Below are positions 17,561-26,609 of a stretch of 64,000 nucleotides of DNA, in pieces. The stretch is from Aliirhizobium wenxiniae (GTDB taxonomy: Bacteria; Pseudomonadota; Alphaproteobacteria; Rhizobiales; Rhizobiaceae). The position numbers were made by a program, and so were the translations under genes. The notes below the pieces were generated by a model, which did not search any database, was not told the origin of the DNA, and worked only from the letters and a program-made list of their open reading frames with translations. Location: the NCBI RefSeq assembly GCF_014201355.1, contig NZ_JACHEG010000004.1, positions 372,001-436,000 of the forward strand, given 5' to 3'. The first letter of the stretch is position 1; every line of letters starts with the position of its first letter.

Positions 17561-20500
17561 TCAGCCGATAGCCATAAGGCTGGCATTGCCACCGGCGGCC
17601 GTGGTGTTGATTGAGGTGGAGACTTCTTCCAGCAGCCAGTTCAGGCAATAAGCTTCGGCATCCGCACCAAGCTCTTCCGTCGAGGCGGCCTGAACGAGGA
17701 CGATTGGTCCCGGCAGGGCGGCAATCTTCTTCGTGATCTCGACCAGGCGGTCACCGTCTCCCTCGATGAGGGAGCCCGCGAAAGGCGCATCCTCGGCCCA
17801 TTCCTTGCTCCAGCAGATCCGGGCAGCAACGCTCGCCGGCAGATCGGCAAGGGAGGTCGCGAGGTTAGAGGCGGCATCGATTGCCACTTCATTGCCGGTT
17901 GCGAGGGCGGCGGTGAGCTGACGATAGAGGCCTACTTCCGTCTGCGGAACGAGCAGGATGCGGCCTCGCGGATGCAGCGCGTAGATATTGCGCTCGCCGA
18001 CAGGTCCTGCCAGATCGGTCTGAAGACCGAGCGCCGAAACTGCGCCGGTCTCGCGGGCATCCTGCGCTAGGCGATTGCGACCGCGCTGGCCGAGCCAGCG
18101 GGCGAAATCCGTCAGCGCCGGATCCGTGTGGACCGAGCTGTGGCGCGGCGGAACCGGAGCCTTGTCGACCAGGCGGCCGAGATAAAGCGGGCCGCCGGCT
18201 TTGGGGCCGGTGCCGGACAGGCCGCGGCCACCAAATGGCTGGACGCCGACGACGGCTCCGATGACATTGCGGTTGACATAGATATTGCCGACCCGGATGA
18301 GGCCGGTCACTTGCGCGATCGTCTCGTCGAGACGGGTATGCAGGCCGAAGGTCAGGCCGTAGCCGGTGCCGTTGATATCCTCGATCAGTCGTTCCAGATC
18401 GTCGCGCTTGTAGCGCACCACATGCAGGACAGGGCCGAAGACCTCGCGCTGCAAATCCTTGAGCGAGGTGATCTCGATGATGGTGGGGGCGACGAAGGTG
18501 CCATTTTCGGTTTCGGGGCCAAGCGGCAATTGCTCGACCTTGCGGCCGAGCGTCCGCATGCTGTCGATATGCTTTTCGATATTGCCCTTGGCTTCATCGG
18601 TAATCACCGGACCGATATCGATCTTCAGTGTGTCGGTGCGGCCGATGGTGAGTTCCTTCAATGCGCCCTTGAGCATCTTGAGGATACGATCAGCGACATC
18701 TTCCTGTAGGCAGAGGACACGCAGGGCCGAGCAGCGCTGGCCGGCGCTGTCGAAGGCGGACGCGATGACATCGAAGACGACCTGTTCGGCAAGCGCCGAA
18801 GAATCGACGATCATGGCGTTCTGGCCGCCGGTTTCCGCGATCAGCGGGATCGGCTTGCCGTTCGGCAGCAAACGTCCGGCAAGCTCGGCCTGGATGAGAC
18901 GGGCGACTTCGGTCGAGCCGGTAAACATAACGCCGCAGGTTTGCTGCGCGGCGACGAGGGCGGCACCGATGCGGCCGTCGCCCGGAAGCAATTGCAGGGC
19001 ATCGGCCGGAATGCCGGCCTCGTGCAGAATTCGGATGCCCTGTGCGGCGATGAGCGGGGTTTCTTCCGCGGGCTTCGCCAGAACCGGATTGCCGGCGACC
19101 AGCGCTGCGGCAATCTGGCCGGTGAAGATCGCCAGCGGAAAGTTCCATGGGCTGATGCAGACGACCGGGCCGAGTGGGCGATGTCCGGGGCCGAGTGTGC
19201 GGCGTGCCTGTTCGGCATAATAACGCAGGAAATCGATTGCCTCGCGTACTTCCGCAATTGCGTTGGGCATGGATTTGCCGGCTTCGCGCATGATGAGGCC
19301 GAGCAGATCCGGCATTTGAGCCTGCATGATATCGGCTGCGCGCTCCAGGCAGGTAGCACGGTCTGCGGGAGCCGTGGCGGCCCAGCCTGCGGCTGCAGTC
19401 GTGGCGATTGTCATGGCCTTCTTGACGCCGGCTTCCGAAATCTCGGTGACCGTGCCGACAACATCACGCCGGTCGCCAGGGTTGAGCACCGGACGGCTGG
19501 CCCCGGCATTTTCCAAAGTTGAAGCGGAAGTCCATTCACGTGTGGACGAGCTCTTCAGCGATGTGGAGAGTTCCGCAAGCGTCGTTTCATTTGAGAGATC
19601 CAGCCCGGTGGAATTTAGCCGGGCTCCATAAAGATCGTGGGGAAGAGCGATCTGATCGTGACGGGCGCCAATCTCAGCCATGCCACGAACCACATCGACT
19701 GGGTCGATCACCAGTTCATCTACCGAAACGTTCTTGTCGCCGATGCGGTTGACGAAGGAGGAGTTGGCGCCGTTTTCCAAGAGGCGTCGAACCAAATAGG
19801 CGAGCAATGTTTCATGCGTGCCGACGGGAGCGTAGACACGTGCGGGGCGGCCGAGTTTGCTTGTGCCGACAACTTCGTCATAGAGCGGCTCCCCCATTCC
19901 ATGCAGGCACTGGAATTCGTATTTGCCGCTTTTGAATTCCGGCCCGGCGATATGATAGATCGTCGCCAAGGTCTGCGCATTATGGGTTGCAAATTGCGGG
20001 AAGACTGCGTCGGTCGCCGCCAACAGTTTGCGGGCGCAGGCAATGTAGGAAACATCGGTATGGACCTTGCGCGTAAAGACCGGAAAATCCTCCAGCCCGT
20101 CCACCTGAGCACGTTTGATTTCCGCATCCCAATAGGCGCCCTTGACGAGACGAACCATGATGCGGCGGTTGTTGCGGCGGGCGAGATCGATGATGAAGTC
20201 GAGCACGGCCGGGCAACGCTTGCCATAGGCCTGGACCACGAAGCCCATGCCCTCCCAACCGGCAAGATCGGGTTCTTCGCAAAGGCTCTGCAACAGGTCG
20301 AGTGACAGTTCGAGGCGGTCGGCCTCCTCGGCATCGATGTTGAGGCCAATATCGTATTTCTTCGCCAACGCCGCGAGAGCCTTTACCTTCGGCAGCAACT
20401 CGCCCATGACGCGGTCGGCTTGGGCGCGGACGTAGCGCGGGTGCAGTGCCGACAGCTTGATGGAAATCCCGGGGCCGTCATAGATCCCGCGACCGGCAGA

Positions 20501-21247
20501 AGCCAAGCCGATGGCGTTGATCGCCGTTTCGTAATCCTTGTAGTAGCGCTCGGCATCTGCCGCTGTCGTCGCGGCCTCGCCCAGCATGTCATAGGAGTAG
20601 CGAAAACCGCGCTCTTCCAGCGGGCGTGCACGCTTCAGCGCTTCGGCAATTGTTTCACCGGTGACGAACTGCTCGCCCATCATCCTCATCGCCATATCGA
20701 CACCACGGCGTATGACCGGTTCGCCACAGCGAGCGATAAGGCGAGTGAGAGCGGCCGAAAGGCTGCGACCATCAACCGTGTTGGTGAGCTTGCCGGTGAC
20801 GACGAGGCCCCAGGTTGCAGCATTGACGAAAAGCGAACGGCCACCGCCGACATGGGATTTCCAATCGCCATCTGAAATCTTGTCGCGGATTAGCGCGTCG
20901 CGGGTTGCTGTGTCGGGAATACGAAGCAGTGCTTCTGCCAGGCACATGAGGGCTACGCCCTCCTGGCTCGACAGCGAATATTCATGCACCAGGCCCTCCA
21001 CGCCGGTACCCTTGTGCTTTGCGCGGAGTGCCTTGATCAGCTGGCTTGCCGTCTCGCGTATTTGACGACGGGTTTCTTCCGGCAACGTTGCCTCCACCAG
21101 AAGCTCAGCAACGCTTTCGCCCTCCGGCTTGCGGTAGGCCGCGGTGATGGCGCGGCGCAAATCGCTCTGTTCGCGCAGGGCGGGCGCAAAGTTTTCAAAT
21201 GCCGGGAATGCGTCGGTATTGTTGTCGATGGAAGAAGGGTTCGTCAT
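17561..21247 (-). CDS. putA: Bifunctional proline dehydrogenase / L-glutamate gamma-semialdehyde dehydrogenase
   Basis: A 1,228-residue enzyme oxidising proline to glutamate in two steps with substrate channelling. The proline dehydrogenase barrel spans roughly residues 185-500, with VRLVKGAYWD at 365-374 and RRLLENGANSSF at 487-498. The aldehyde dehydrogenase domain spans about 560-1020: ISPWNFPLAIFTGQ, Glu805 in LIAETGGQNA and the nucleophile Cys839 in GQRCSALR. A C-terminal domain of about 200 residues follows, as in the larger PutA types. There is no N-terminal ribbon-helix-helix, so unlike the E. coli protein it does not act as its own repressor. Regulation probably comes from the divergent Lrp-type gene. 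Confidence 0.96.
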   Translation of the reverse strand: MTNPSSIDNNTDAFPAFENFAPALREQSDLRRAITAAYRKPEGESVAELLVEATLPEETRRQIRETASQLIKALRAKHKGTGVEGLVHEYSLSSQEGVALMCLAEALLRIPDTATRDALIRDKISDGDWKSHVGGGRSLFVNAATWGLVVTGKLTNTVDGRSLSAALTRLIARCGEPVIRRGVDMAMRMMGEQFVTGETIAEALKRARPLEERGFRYSYDMLGEAATTAADAERYYKDYETAINAIGLASAGRGIYDGPGISIKLSALHPRYVRAQADRVMGELLPKVKALAALAKKYDIGLNIDAEEADRLELSLDLLQSLCEEPDLAGWEGMGFVVQAYGKRCPAVLDFIIDLARRNNRRIMVRLVKGAYWDAEIKRAQVDGLEDFPVFTRKVHTDVSYIACARKLLAATDAVFPQFATHNAQTLATIYHIAGPEFKSGKYEFQCLHGMGEPLYDEVVGTSKLGRPARVYAPVGTHETLLAYLVRRLLENGANSSFVNRIGDKNVSVDELVIDPVDVVRGMAEIGARHDQIALPHDLYGARLNSTGLDLSNETTLAELSTSLKSSSTREWTSASTLENAGASRPVLNPGDRRDVVGTVTEISEAGVKKAMTIATTAAAGWAATAPADRATCLERAADIMQAQMPDLLGLIMREAGKSMPNAIAEVREAIDFLRYYAEQARRTLGPGHRPLGPVVCISPWNFPLAIFTGQIAAALVAGNPVLAKPAEETPLIAAQGIRILHEAGIPADALQLLPGDGRIGAALVAAQQTCGVMFTGSTEVARLIQAELAGRLLPNGKPIPLIAETGGQNAMIVDSSALAEQVVFDVIASAFDSAGQRCSALRVLCLQEDVADRILKMLKGALKELTIGRTDTLKIDIGPVITDEAKGNIEKHIDSMRTLGRKVEQLPLGPETENGTFVAPTIIEITSLKDLQREVFGPVLHVVRYKRDDLERLIEDINGTGYGLTFGLHTRLDETIAQVTGLIRVGNIYVNRNVIGAVVGVQPFGGRGLSGTGPKAGGPLYLGRLVDKAPVPPRHSSVHTDPALTDFARWLGQRGRNRLAQDARETGAVSALGLQTDLAGPVGERNIYALHPRGRILLVPQTEVGLYRQLTAALATGNEVAIDAASNLATSLADLPASVAARICWSKEWAEDAPFAGSLIEGDGDRLVEITKKIAALPGPIVLVQAASTEELGADAEAYCLNWLLEEVSTSINTTAAGGNASLMAIG

Positions 21248-21392
21248 AGCGGTTCCCGGTTGTCGGAGGAGTTCAACAAGTCGCGGAAGATAACATAACC
21301 GAAATTTTCAAGTTGCCCAGTTTTCGGACTTTTTCTATTCCTTGTTCCTAAATACCAAGCTAGTTTAAGGCAAAAAATTAGGAAGTGGCATC
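21248..21392. promoter_or_regulatory. Divergent putA-putR control region
   Basis: This 145-bp gap is clearly more AT-rich than the flanking genes. It holds both start regions and an imperfect inverted repeat, CCTAAA near 21347 and TTTAAGG near 21364. Lrp-family regulators usually bind such A/T-rich imperfect palindromes in the divergent promoter. The assignment rests on context. Confidence 0.5.
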
Positions 21393-21869
21393 GTGGCTAG
21401 TGAATTAGACCAATTCGACAAAAAGATCATGCAGGAGCTTTCGTCCGATGGACGCCTGTCAATCACCGAACTCGCCAGCCGCATCGGTCTATCCAAAACG
21501 CCCTGCCAATTGCGTCTGCGCCGGTTGATCGACGAAGGTTACATTGAAGGTTTTAGAGCGATCCTCAGTTCGCAAAAACTCGGTCTCGACCACATTGCCT
21601 TCGTTGAAGTCAAACTCAGCGACACGCGGGAAGAGGCTTTGAAGAGCTTCAACGATGCAGCTCGCAAGATCAGGGAGATCGAAGGCTGCCACATGATCGC
21701 CGGCCGCTTCGATTATCTCCTGAAGGTCCGTACCAGAGATATCAGGCGATATAGGATCGTGCTGGGTGAGAAAATTTCAACCCTTCCCTTCGTGGCGAAC
21801 ACATCCACGAACGTGGTAATGCAAACGGTCAAAGAAGACAGCCCGCAGCTCATGGCTTCGCCGGAATAG
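21393..21869 (+). CDS. putR: Lrp/AsnC-family regulator of proline catabolism
   Basis: 158 residues from a GTG start preceded by GGAAG. The N-terminal helix-turn-helix is LSITELASRIGLSKTPCQLRLRRLIDEGYIEGF. The C-terminal RAM effector domain contains VEVKLSDTREEALKSFNDAARKIREIEGCHMIAGRFDYLLKVRTRDI. Lrp-type proteins divergent from putA (PutR in Agrobacterium and relatives) activate putA when proline is present and repress themselves. Divergence and spacing match this. Confidence 0.9.
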   Translation: MASELDQFDKKIMQELSSDGRLSITELASRIGLSKTPCQLRLRRLIDEGYIEGFRAILSSQKLGLDHIAFVEVKLSDTREEALKSFNDAARKIREIEGCHMIAGRFDYLLKVRTRDIRRYRIVLGEKISTLPFVANTSTNVVMQTVKEDSPQLMASPE

Positions 21870-21916
21870 CGAACCTGTACTATCAACGCGCACTTTCCAG
21901 CCCATATTGTTCACGG

Positions 21917-21950
21917 TTTCGTTTTGTCCTAATGTGATGGCAAAACGAAA
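21917..21950. promoter_or_regulatory. Probable GlpR operator upstream of glpR
   Basis: TTTCGTTTTG (21917-21926) and CAAAACGAAA (21941-21950) form a perfect 10-bp inverted repeat with a 14-base spacer, ending 23 bp before the glpR ATG. TTCG-containing A/T-flanked half-sites are usual for DeoR-family regulators. Autoregulation is inferred. Confidence 0.65.
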
Positions 21951-21973
21951 ATCGAGGGGGCCGTGGAAACACC

Positions 21974-22735
21974 ATGCATCTGACCAGCCGGCAGGAAGAG
22001 ATTCTCGCGATCGCCAAGGAGCAGGGTAAGGTGCTGGTGGAGGATCTGGCCGCGCATTTCCAGGTCACCCCGCAGACGATCCGGAAAGACCTGAATGATC
22101 TCTGCGACAGTAAGGCGCTGAATCGCATCCATGGCGGAGCGGTCTTTCCGAGTGGCAATGAGAATGTCAAATACGAGGCGCGTCGCTCGATGGCTGCGGT
22201 CGAGAAACAGGCGATCGGCAGAGCTGCTGCCGAGATCATCCCCGATAATTCTTCGCTTTTCATCAATATAGGCACCACGACGGAGGCGGTCGGCGAAGCG
22301 CTTGTTGATCATCGCGAATTGATGGTTATCACTAATAATATCAATGTAGCCAACCGGTTACGTGTGTTTCCCTCGATCGAGGTCATTATTGCCGGTGGCG
22401 TTGTACGAGGGGCGGATGGTGGTATCGTGGGCGAGGCTGCTGTCGATTTCATCCGGCAGTTCAAGGTGGATTATGCCGTGATCGGTGTGTCGGCCATCGA
22501 CGCAGATGGGGCGTTGCTCGATTTCGACTTTCGCGAGGTAAAGGTGGCACAGGCGATCATCGCCAATGCCCGACATGTTATCCTCGTATCAGACGCTTCG
22601 AAATTCGAGCGCACCGCACCGGTTCGCATGGGCCATGTTTCGCAGGTGCACACTTTCATTACTGACCGTTGTCCATCCCCGGAAATCCGGAAAATCTGTG
22701 CGGAAAGCGACGTCCGATTGATCGAGACGCATTAA
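21974..22735 (+). CDS. glpR: DeoR-family repressor of the glycerol operon
   Basis: 253 residues. The N-terminal DeoR helix-turn-helix is TSRQEEILAIAKEQGKVLVEDLAAHFQVTPQTIRKDLNDLCDSKALNRIHGGAV. The C-terminal sugar-phosphate sensor domain has INIGTTTEAVGEAL, VITNNINVA and DADGALLDFDFREVKVAQAII. It is followed by glpD at a distance of 128 bp, and the whole glycerol operon lies downstream. Glycerol-3-phosphate is the likely inducer. It may be transcribed together with the operon from its own promoter, with a second promoter before glpD. Confidence 0.9.
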   Translation: MHLTSRQEEILAIAKEQGKVLVEDLAAHFQVTPQTIRKDLNDLCDSKALNRIHGGAVFPSGNENVKYEARRSMAAVEKQAIGRAAAEIIPDNSSLFINIGTTTEAVGEALVDHRELMVITNNINVANRLRVFPSIEVIIAGGVVRGADGGIVGEAAVDFIRQFKVDYAVIGVSAIDADGALLDFDFREVKVAQAIIANARHVILVSDASKFERTAPVRMGHVSQVHTFITDRCPSPEIRKICAESDVRLIETH

Positions 22736-22769
22736 TCCCGCCCAATTTTTGCGTTCCGTCAATCTTCAT

Positions 22770-22798
22770 TTGACATTCGTTTTTCTTTCATTTTAGAC
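22770..22798 (+). promoter_or_regulatory. Candidate glpD promoter
   Basis: TTGACA at 22770-22775, a 17-base T-rich spacer and TTAGAC at 22793-22798. The -35 is perfect and the -10 weak. The spacer contains TTCG- and TTTC-type half-sites like those of the upstream glpR operator. Confidence 0.5.
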
Positions 22799-22808
22799 TG
22801 GCTTTAGT

Positions 22809-22841
22809 TTCGCAAATGCATAATTTTGTGCAATGCGAAAG
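22809..22841. promoter_or_regulatory. Inverted repeat between candidate promoter and glpD
   Basis: TTTCGCA at 22809-22815 and TGCGAAA at 22835-22841, separated by 19 bases, end 22 bp before the glpD ATG. The TTTCG/CGAAA cores match the repeat before glpR, so a second GlpR site is plausible. Confidence 0.5.
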
Positions 22842-22863
22842 TGAGTGGGGCCAGCGGTAGACA

Positions 22864-24375
22864 ATGTCAGGCGATACGGTTTTCGATCTCTTCGTGATTG
22901 GCGGCGGCATCAACGGATGCGGCATCGCGCGCGATGCTGCGGGCAGGGGATATTCCGTCGCGCTTGCAGAAATGAACGATTTCGCCTCCGGCACGTCTTC
23001 CGGCGCCACCAAGCTGATCCATGGCGGGTTGCGTTATCTCGAGCATTACGAATTCCGTTTGGTACGGGAAGCATTGATGGAGCGAGAAGTGCTGTGGGCC
23101 ATGGCCCCGCACGTCATCTGGCCGCTCCGTTTCGTGCTGCCCTACCAGAAGGGCGGCGTGCGTCCGGCCTGGCTGATCCGCCTCGGCCTGTTTCTTTACG
23201 ACAATCTTGGCGGTCGCAAGCTTTTGCCGGCGACGAAGACGCTTGATCTGAGAACTGATCCGGCCGGCGAGCCGCTAAAACCGGTTTTCGGCAAGGCCTT
23301 CGAATATTCCGATGGCTGGGTGGATGACGCCCGCATGGTGGTGCTGAACGCTCGCGATGCGGCAGCGAAGGGTGCGACGATCCTCAATAGAGCCAGGGTG
23401 GTTTCCGCGCGTCGCGAAAATGGACTGTGGCAGATCGAGGTGCGCAACGAGGTGTCGGGCGTGACGACCGGCTACCGGGCGCGCATGGTCGTCAATGCCG
23501 GCGGCCCTTGGGTCGACCATGTTCTGTCCGGCGCTATCGGTCGCAACAACGTTCACAATGTCCGGCTCGTGCAGGGCAGCCATATCATCGTGCGCAAGAA
23601 GTTCGAGGACAAAAGAGCCTATTTCTTCCAGAACCCGGATAACCGCATCTTTTTCGCCATTCCTTACGAGACCGATTTCACCCTGATCGGAACGACGGAT
23701 CGTGATTTTCCCGGTGATCCGAAGGACGTTAAGATCAGTCCGGAGGAAATCGAATATCTCTGCAATGCGGCGAGCGAATATTTCGCCGAACCCGTGACGG
23801 GTGATGACATCGTCTGGACCTATTCGGCTGTTCGCCCGCTTTACGACGATGGTGCTTCGAAGGCGCAGGAAGCGACCCGCGACTACGTTCTGAAGGTGGA
23901 CGCGGCCGATGGTGCGCCGCTGCTCAACGTCTTCGGCGGCAAGTTGACTACCTATCGACGGCTGTCGGAACATGCGCTGGAAAAGATTGGCGAGGCGATC
24001 GGCGCGAAGGGTGGTCCGTGGACGGGAAAAAGCCACCTGCCCGGCGGTGATTTTCCGGTGACAGGGGCGAGGGAGCAGGAGCGCCGGCTGATTTTGGCCT
24101 ATCCATTCCTGACCGAACGGCAGGCTTCGCGCCTGATCAAATGTTACGGCACGGATGCCAAGGCGATATTGGGAGACGCTACGGTATTGGAGGAGCTTGG
24201 GCGGCATTTCGGCGGGACGCTTTACGAGGCGGAAGTCCGCTGGCTGATCGAAAGGGAATGGGCGCAAACGGCTGAAGATGTGCTGTGGCGCCGCACCAAA
24301 CAGGGATTGTTCCTGACCGCCGAAGAGGCAGTGGGACTGGAGGAGTACATGGCGGGAGCGCGCAGGGCGGCATAA
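22864..24375 (+). CDS. glpD: Glycerol-3-phosphate dehydrogenase (aerobic, FAD)
   Basis: 503 residues, the normal length of GlpD. It begins with the FAD motif VIGGGINGCGIARDAAGRGY (GGGINGCG at 13-20), then SSGATKLIHGGLRYLE, the signature of the family, and later FFAIPYETDFTLIGTTDRDF. The C terminus is the cap domain (ARWL-type EVRWLIEREWAQTAEDVLWRRTKQGL). It oxidises glycerol-3-phosphate to dihydroxyacetone phosphate at the inner membrane, feeding quinone. It is the first enzyme gene after the repressor and precedes the transporter genes by 52 bp. Confidence 0.96.
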   Translation: MSGDTVFDLFVIGGGINGCGIARDAAGRGYSVALAEMNDFASGTSSGATKLIHGGLRYLEHYEFRLVREALMEREVLWAMAPHVIWPLRFVLPYQKGGVRPAWLIRLGLFLYDNLGGRKLLPATKTLDLRTDPAGEPLKPVFGKAFEYSDGWVDDARMVVLNARDAAAKGATILNRARVVSARRENGLWQIEVRNEVSGVTTGYRARMVVNAGGPWVDHVLSGAIGRNNVHNVRLVQGSHIIVRKKFEDKRAYFFQNPDNRIFFAIPYETDFTLIGTTDRDFPGDPKDVKISPEEIEYLCNAASEYFAEPVTGDDIVWTYSAVRPLYDDGASKAQEATRDYVLKVDAADGAPLLNVFGGKLTTYRRLSEHALEKIGEAIGAKGGPWTGKSHLPGGDFPVTGAREQERRLILAYPFLTERQASRLIKCYGTDAKAILGDATVLEELGRHFGGTLYEAEVRWLIEREWAQTAEDVLWRRTKQGLFLTAEEAVGLEEYMAGARRAA

Positions 24376-24427
24376 AGCCCGAGGCATCACCGCTTGGTAC
24401 CAGAGGGTTGGGAGGCCCGAGGTATAT

Positions 24428-25510
24428 ATGCTGGAATTGCGCAACGTGTCGAAGACGGTGGCGGGCGATTATCACATTCGCCCGACCGACCTGACATTAA
24501 AGCGGGGAACGCTGAACGTCCTGCTTGGGCCGACGCTTGCCGGCAAAACGTCGCTTATGCGGCTGATGGCGGGGCTCGACAAGCCAACGGAAGGGTCAAT
24601 CCATTTCGATGGCGCTGACGTGACCGGCATGCCAGTGCAGAAGCGCAATGTCGCGATGGTATACCAGCAATTCATCAATTACCCGGCGCTTTCCGTTTAT
24701 GAAAACATCGCCTCACCGATGCGGATTGCCGGCAAGGATCAAGCCACGATCGACCGCGAGGTGAAGAAGACCGCCGAGCTTCTGAAGCTGACGCCTTACC
24801 TTGATCGCACGCCGCTCAATCTCTCCGGCGGGCAGCAGCAGCGCACGGCGCTGGCGCGCGCAATCGTCAAGAACGCCAATCTGGTTCTGCTCGACGAACC
24901 GCTGGCCAACCTCGATTACAAGCTGCGCGAGGAGTTGCGCGAGGAACTGCCCAAAATCTTTGCCGCGTCCGGCGCGATCTTCGTCTATGCGACGACCGAG
25001 CCGTCAGAAGCGCTGCTGCTCGGCGGCAATACTGCGACTTTGCATGAGGGAGCCGTGACGCAGTTCGGCAGGACAGTGGACGTTTATCGTCGGCCTGCTG
25101 ATCTCGTTACCGCTGAAATCTTTGCCGATCCACCGCTGAACACGATTGCATTGACGCGTTCCGGCAATGCCTTCCTCATCGAGGGCGAGCCGGTCATCCC
25201 TGTTCCGGCACATCTGGCTTCTATCCCGGATGGCCCGGTGACGCTTGCCTTCCAGCCGCATCACCTGTTTCTGCATGCCGCGAACGGCCACACGACACCG
25301 CTCACGGCCCGCACGCTGGTGTCGGAAATTGCAGGTTCGGAAAGCTTCATCCATCTCGGTTTTGCCGGTCGGCGCTGGGTGATGCTGGCGCATGGCATCC
25401 ACGACATAGAACAGGACCGGCAGATCGAGGTGCATCTCGACAGCCGTCACCTGATGGCCTTCGACCAGACGACCGGCAAGGCGCTCGTCGCCGCGCCGCT
25501 GGCAGCGTGA
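24428..25510 (+). CDS. glpS: Glycerol ABC transporter ATP-binding protein GlpS
   Basis: 360 residues of the CUT1/MalK-like ATPase group. Walker A is GPTLAGKT (34-41), the signature a canonical LSGGQQQR (from 132), and Walker B NLVLLDEPLANLD with Glu157. At the switch-histidine position the sequence reads VYATTEPSEA, so the usual histidine is replaced by Thr190. A C-terminal TOBE-type regulatory domain follows. The partner GlpT shows the complementary defect (degenerate signature, intact histidine). The pair would then have one good and one degenerate ATP site. In Rhizobium leguminosarum the equivalent operon is required for glycerol uptake. Confidence 0.92.
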   Translation: MLELRNVSKTVAGDYHIRPTDLTLKRGTLNVLLGPTLAGKTSLMRLMAGLDKPTEGSIHFDGADVTGMPVQKRNVAMVYQQFINYPALSVYENIASPMRIAGKDQATIDREVKKTAELLKLTPYLDRTPLNLSGGQQQRTALARAIVKNANLVLLDEPLANLDYKLREELREELPKIFAASGAIFVYATTEPSEALLLGGNTATLHEGAVTQFGRTVDVYRRPADLVTAEIFADPPLNTIALTRSGNAFLIEGEPVIPVPAHLASIPDGPVTLAFQPHHLFLHAANGHTTPLTARTLVSEIAGSESFIHLGFAGRRWVMLAHGIHDIEQDRQIEVHLDSRHLMAFDQTTGKALVAAPLAA

Positions 25511-25520
25511 GGAGAACGAG

Positions 25521-26606
25521 ATGGCACGCATCACGCTCGAACATATCCGCCACGCCTATAGCGAAAAGGCCAAGGCCGCCGGCGATTACGCACTGAAGGA
25601 AGTTCATCACGAATGGGAGGATGGCGGCGCCTATGCCTTGCTTGGCCCTTCCGGATGCGGCAAGACCACGCTTCTTAACATCATTTCCGGCCTGCTGACG
25701 CCATCCGATGGCCGCATCCTTTTCGACGGCAAGGACGTGACCCAGCTTTCGACCGAGGAGCGCAACATCGCCCAGGTCTTCCAGTTCCCGGTCGTCTACG
25801 ACACGATGACCGTGTTCGACAATCTCGCCTTTCCGCTGAGAAACCGGAAGGTGCCGGAAGCGGAGGTCGAAAAACGCGTCAACGAAATCCTCGAAATGAC
25901 CGATCTTGCCGGTATGGCAAAACGCCGAGCGCAGAGGCTGACGGCGGACCAGAAGCAGAAGATCTCGCTCGGCCGGGGGCTGGTTCGTGCAAACGTCAAC
26001 GCCATTCTATTTGACGAGCCGCTGACCGTCATCGACCCGCATATGAAGTGGGTGTTGCGCTCGCAATTGAAGCGCCTGCACCGGCAATCGCGCTTCACCA
26101 TGGTTTATGTCACCCATGACCAGACCGAGGCGCTGACTTTTGCCGACAAGGTCGTCGTCATGCATGACGGCCAGATCGTACAGATCGGCACGCCGGCGGA
26201 ACTGTTCGAGCGGCCGAGCCACACATTTGTCGGCTATTTCATCGGCTCTCCGGGCATGAACATCATGTCCGTAGCCATCGATGGCGCGACCGCGCGCATC
26301 GGCGACCAGAGTATCGCCCTTTCCGCCGCCCCTGTGCTGAAGGGCCAGGGCCGTATCGAACTCGGCATCCGCCCGGAGTTCATAAAACTCGGCCGCGAAG
26401 GCATGCCGATCACCATCAACAAGGTGGAGGATATCGGCCGCCAGAAGATCGTCCGCGCCTCTTTCTGCGGCCAGCCGATCTCGATCGTAGTGCCCGAGGA
26501 TGATGATATTCCGGCCGACGCTAAGGTGACATTCGAAAAACAGGCGATTGGCATTTTTGCCGATAGCTGGCGTGCCATGAACGAAACCGGACGCCAGGAG
26601 GGCTGA
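25521..26606 (+). CDS. glpT: Glycerol ABC transporter ATP-binding protein GlpT
   Basis: 361 residues. Walker A is GPSGCGKTT (42-50), Walker B ILFDEPLTVIDP with Glu166, and the switch histidine His199 in VYVTHDQTEA. The ABC signature is degenerate: LTADQKQKISLGRG (residues 140-153) instead of LSGGQ. A TOBE domain follows (LGIRPEFIKLGREGMPI). The gene starts 10 bp after glpS. The name follows the rhizobial glpSTPQUV operon and is unrelated to the E. coli glycerol-3-phosphate antiporter GlpT. Confidence 0.92.
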   Translation: MARITLEHIRHAYSEKAKAAGDYALKEVHHEWEDGGAYALLGPSGCGKTTLLNIISGLLTPSDGRILFDGKDVTQLSTEERNIAQVFQFPVVYDTMTVFDNLAFPLRNRKVPEAEVEKRVNEILEMTDLAGMAKRRAQRLTADQKQKISLGRGLVRANVNAILFDEPLTVIDPHMKWVLRSQLKRLHRQSRFTMVYVTHDQTEALTFADKVVVMHDGQIVQIGTPAELFERPSHTFVGYFIGSPGMNIMSVAIDGATARIGDQSIALSAAPVLKGQGRIELGIRPEFIKLGREGMPITINKVEDIGRQKIVRASFCGQPISIVVPEDDDIPADAKVTFEKQAIGIFADSWRAMNETGRQEG

Positions 26607-26609
26607 ACC

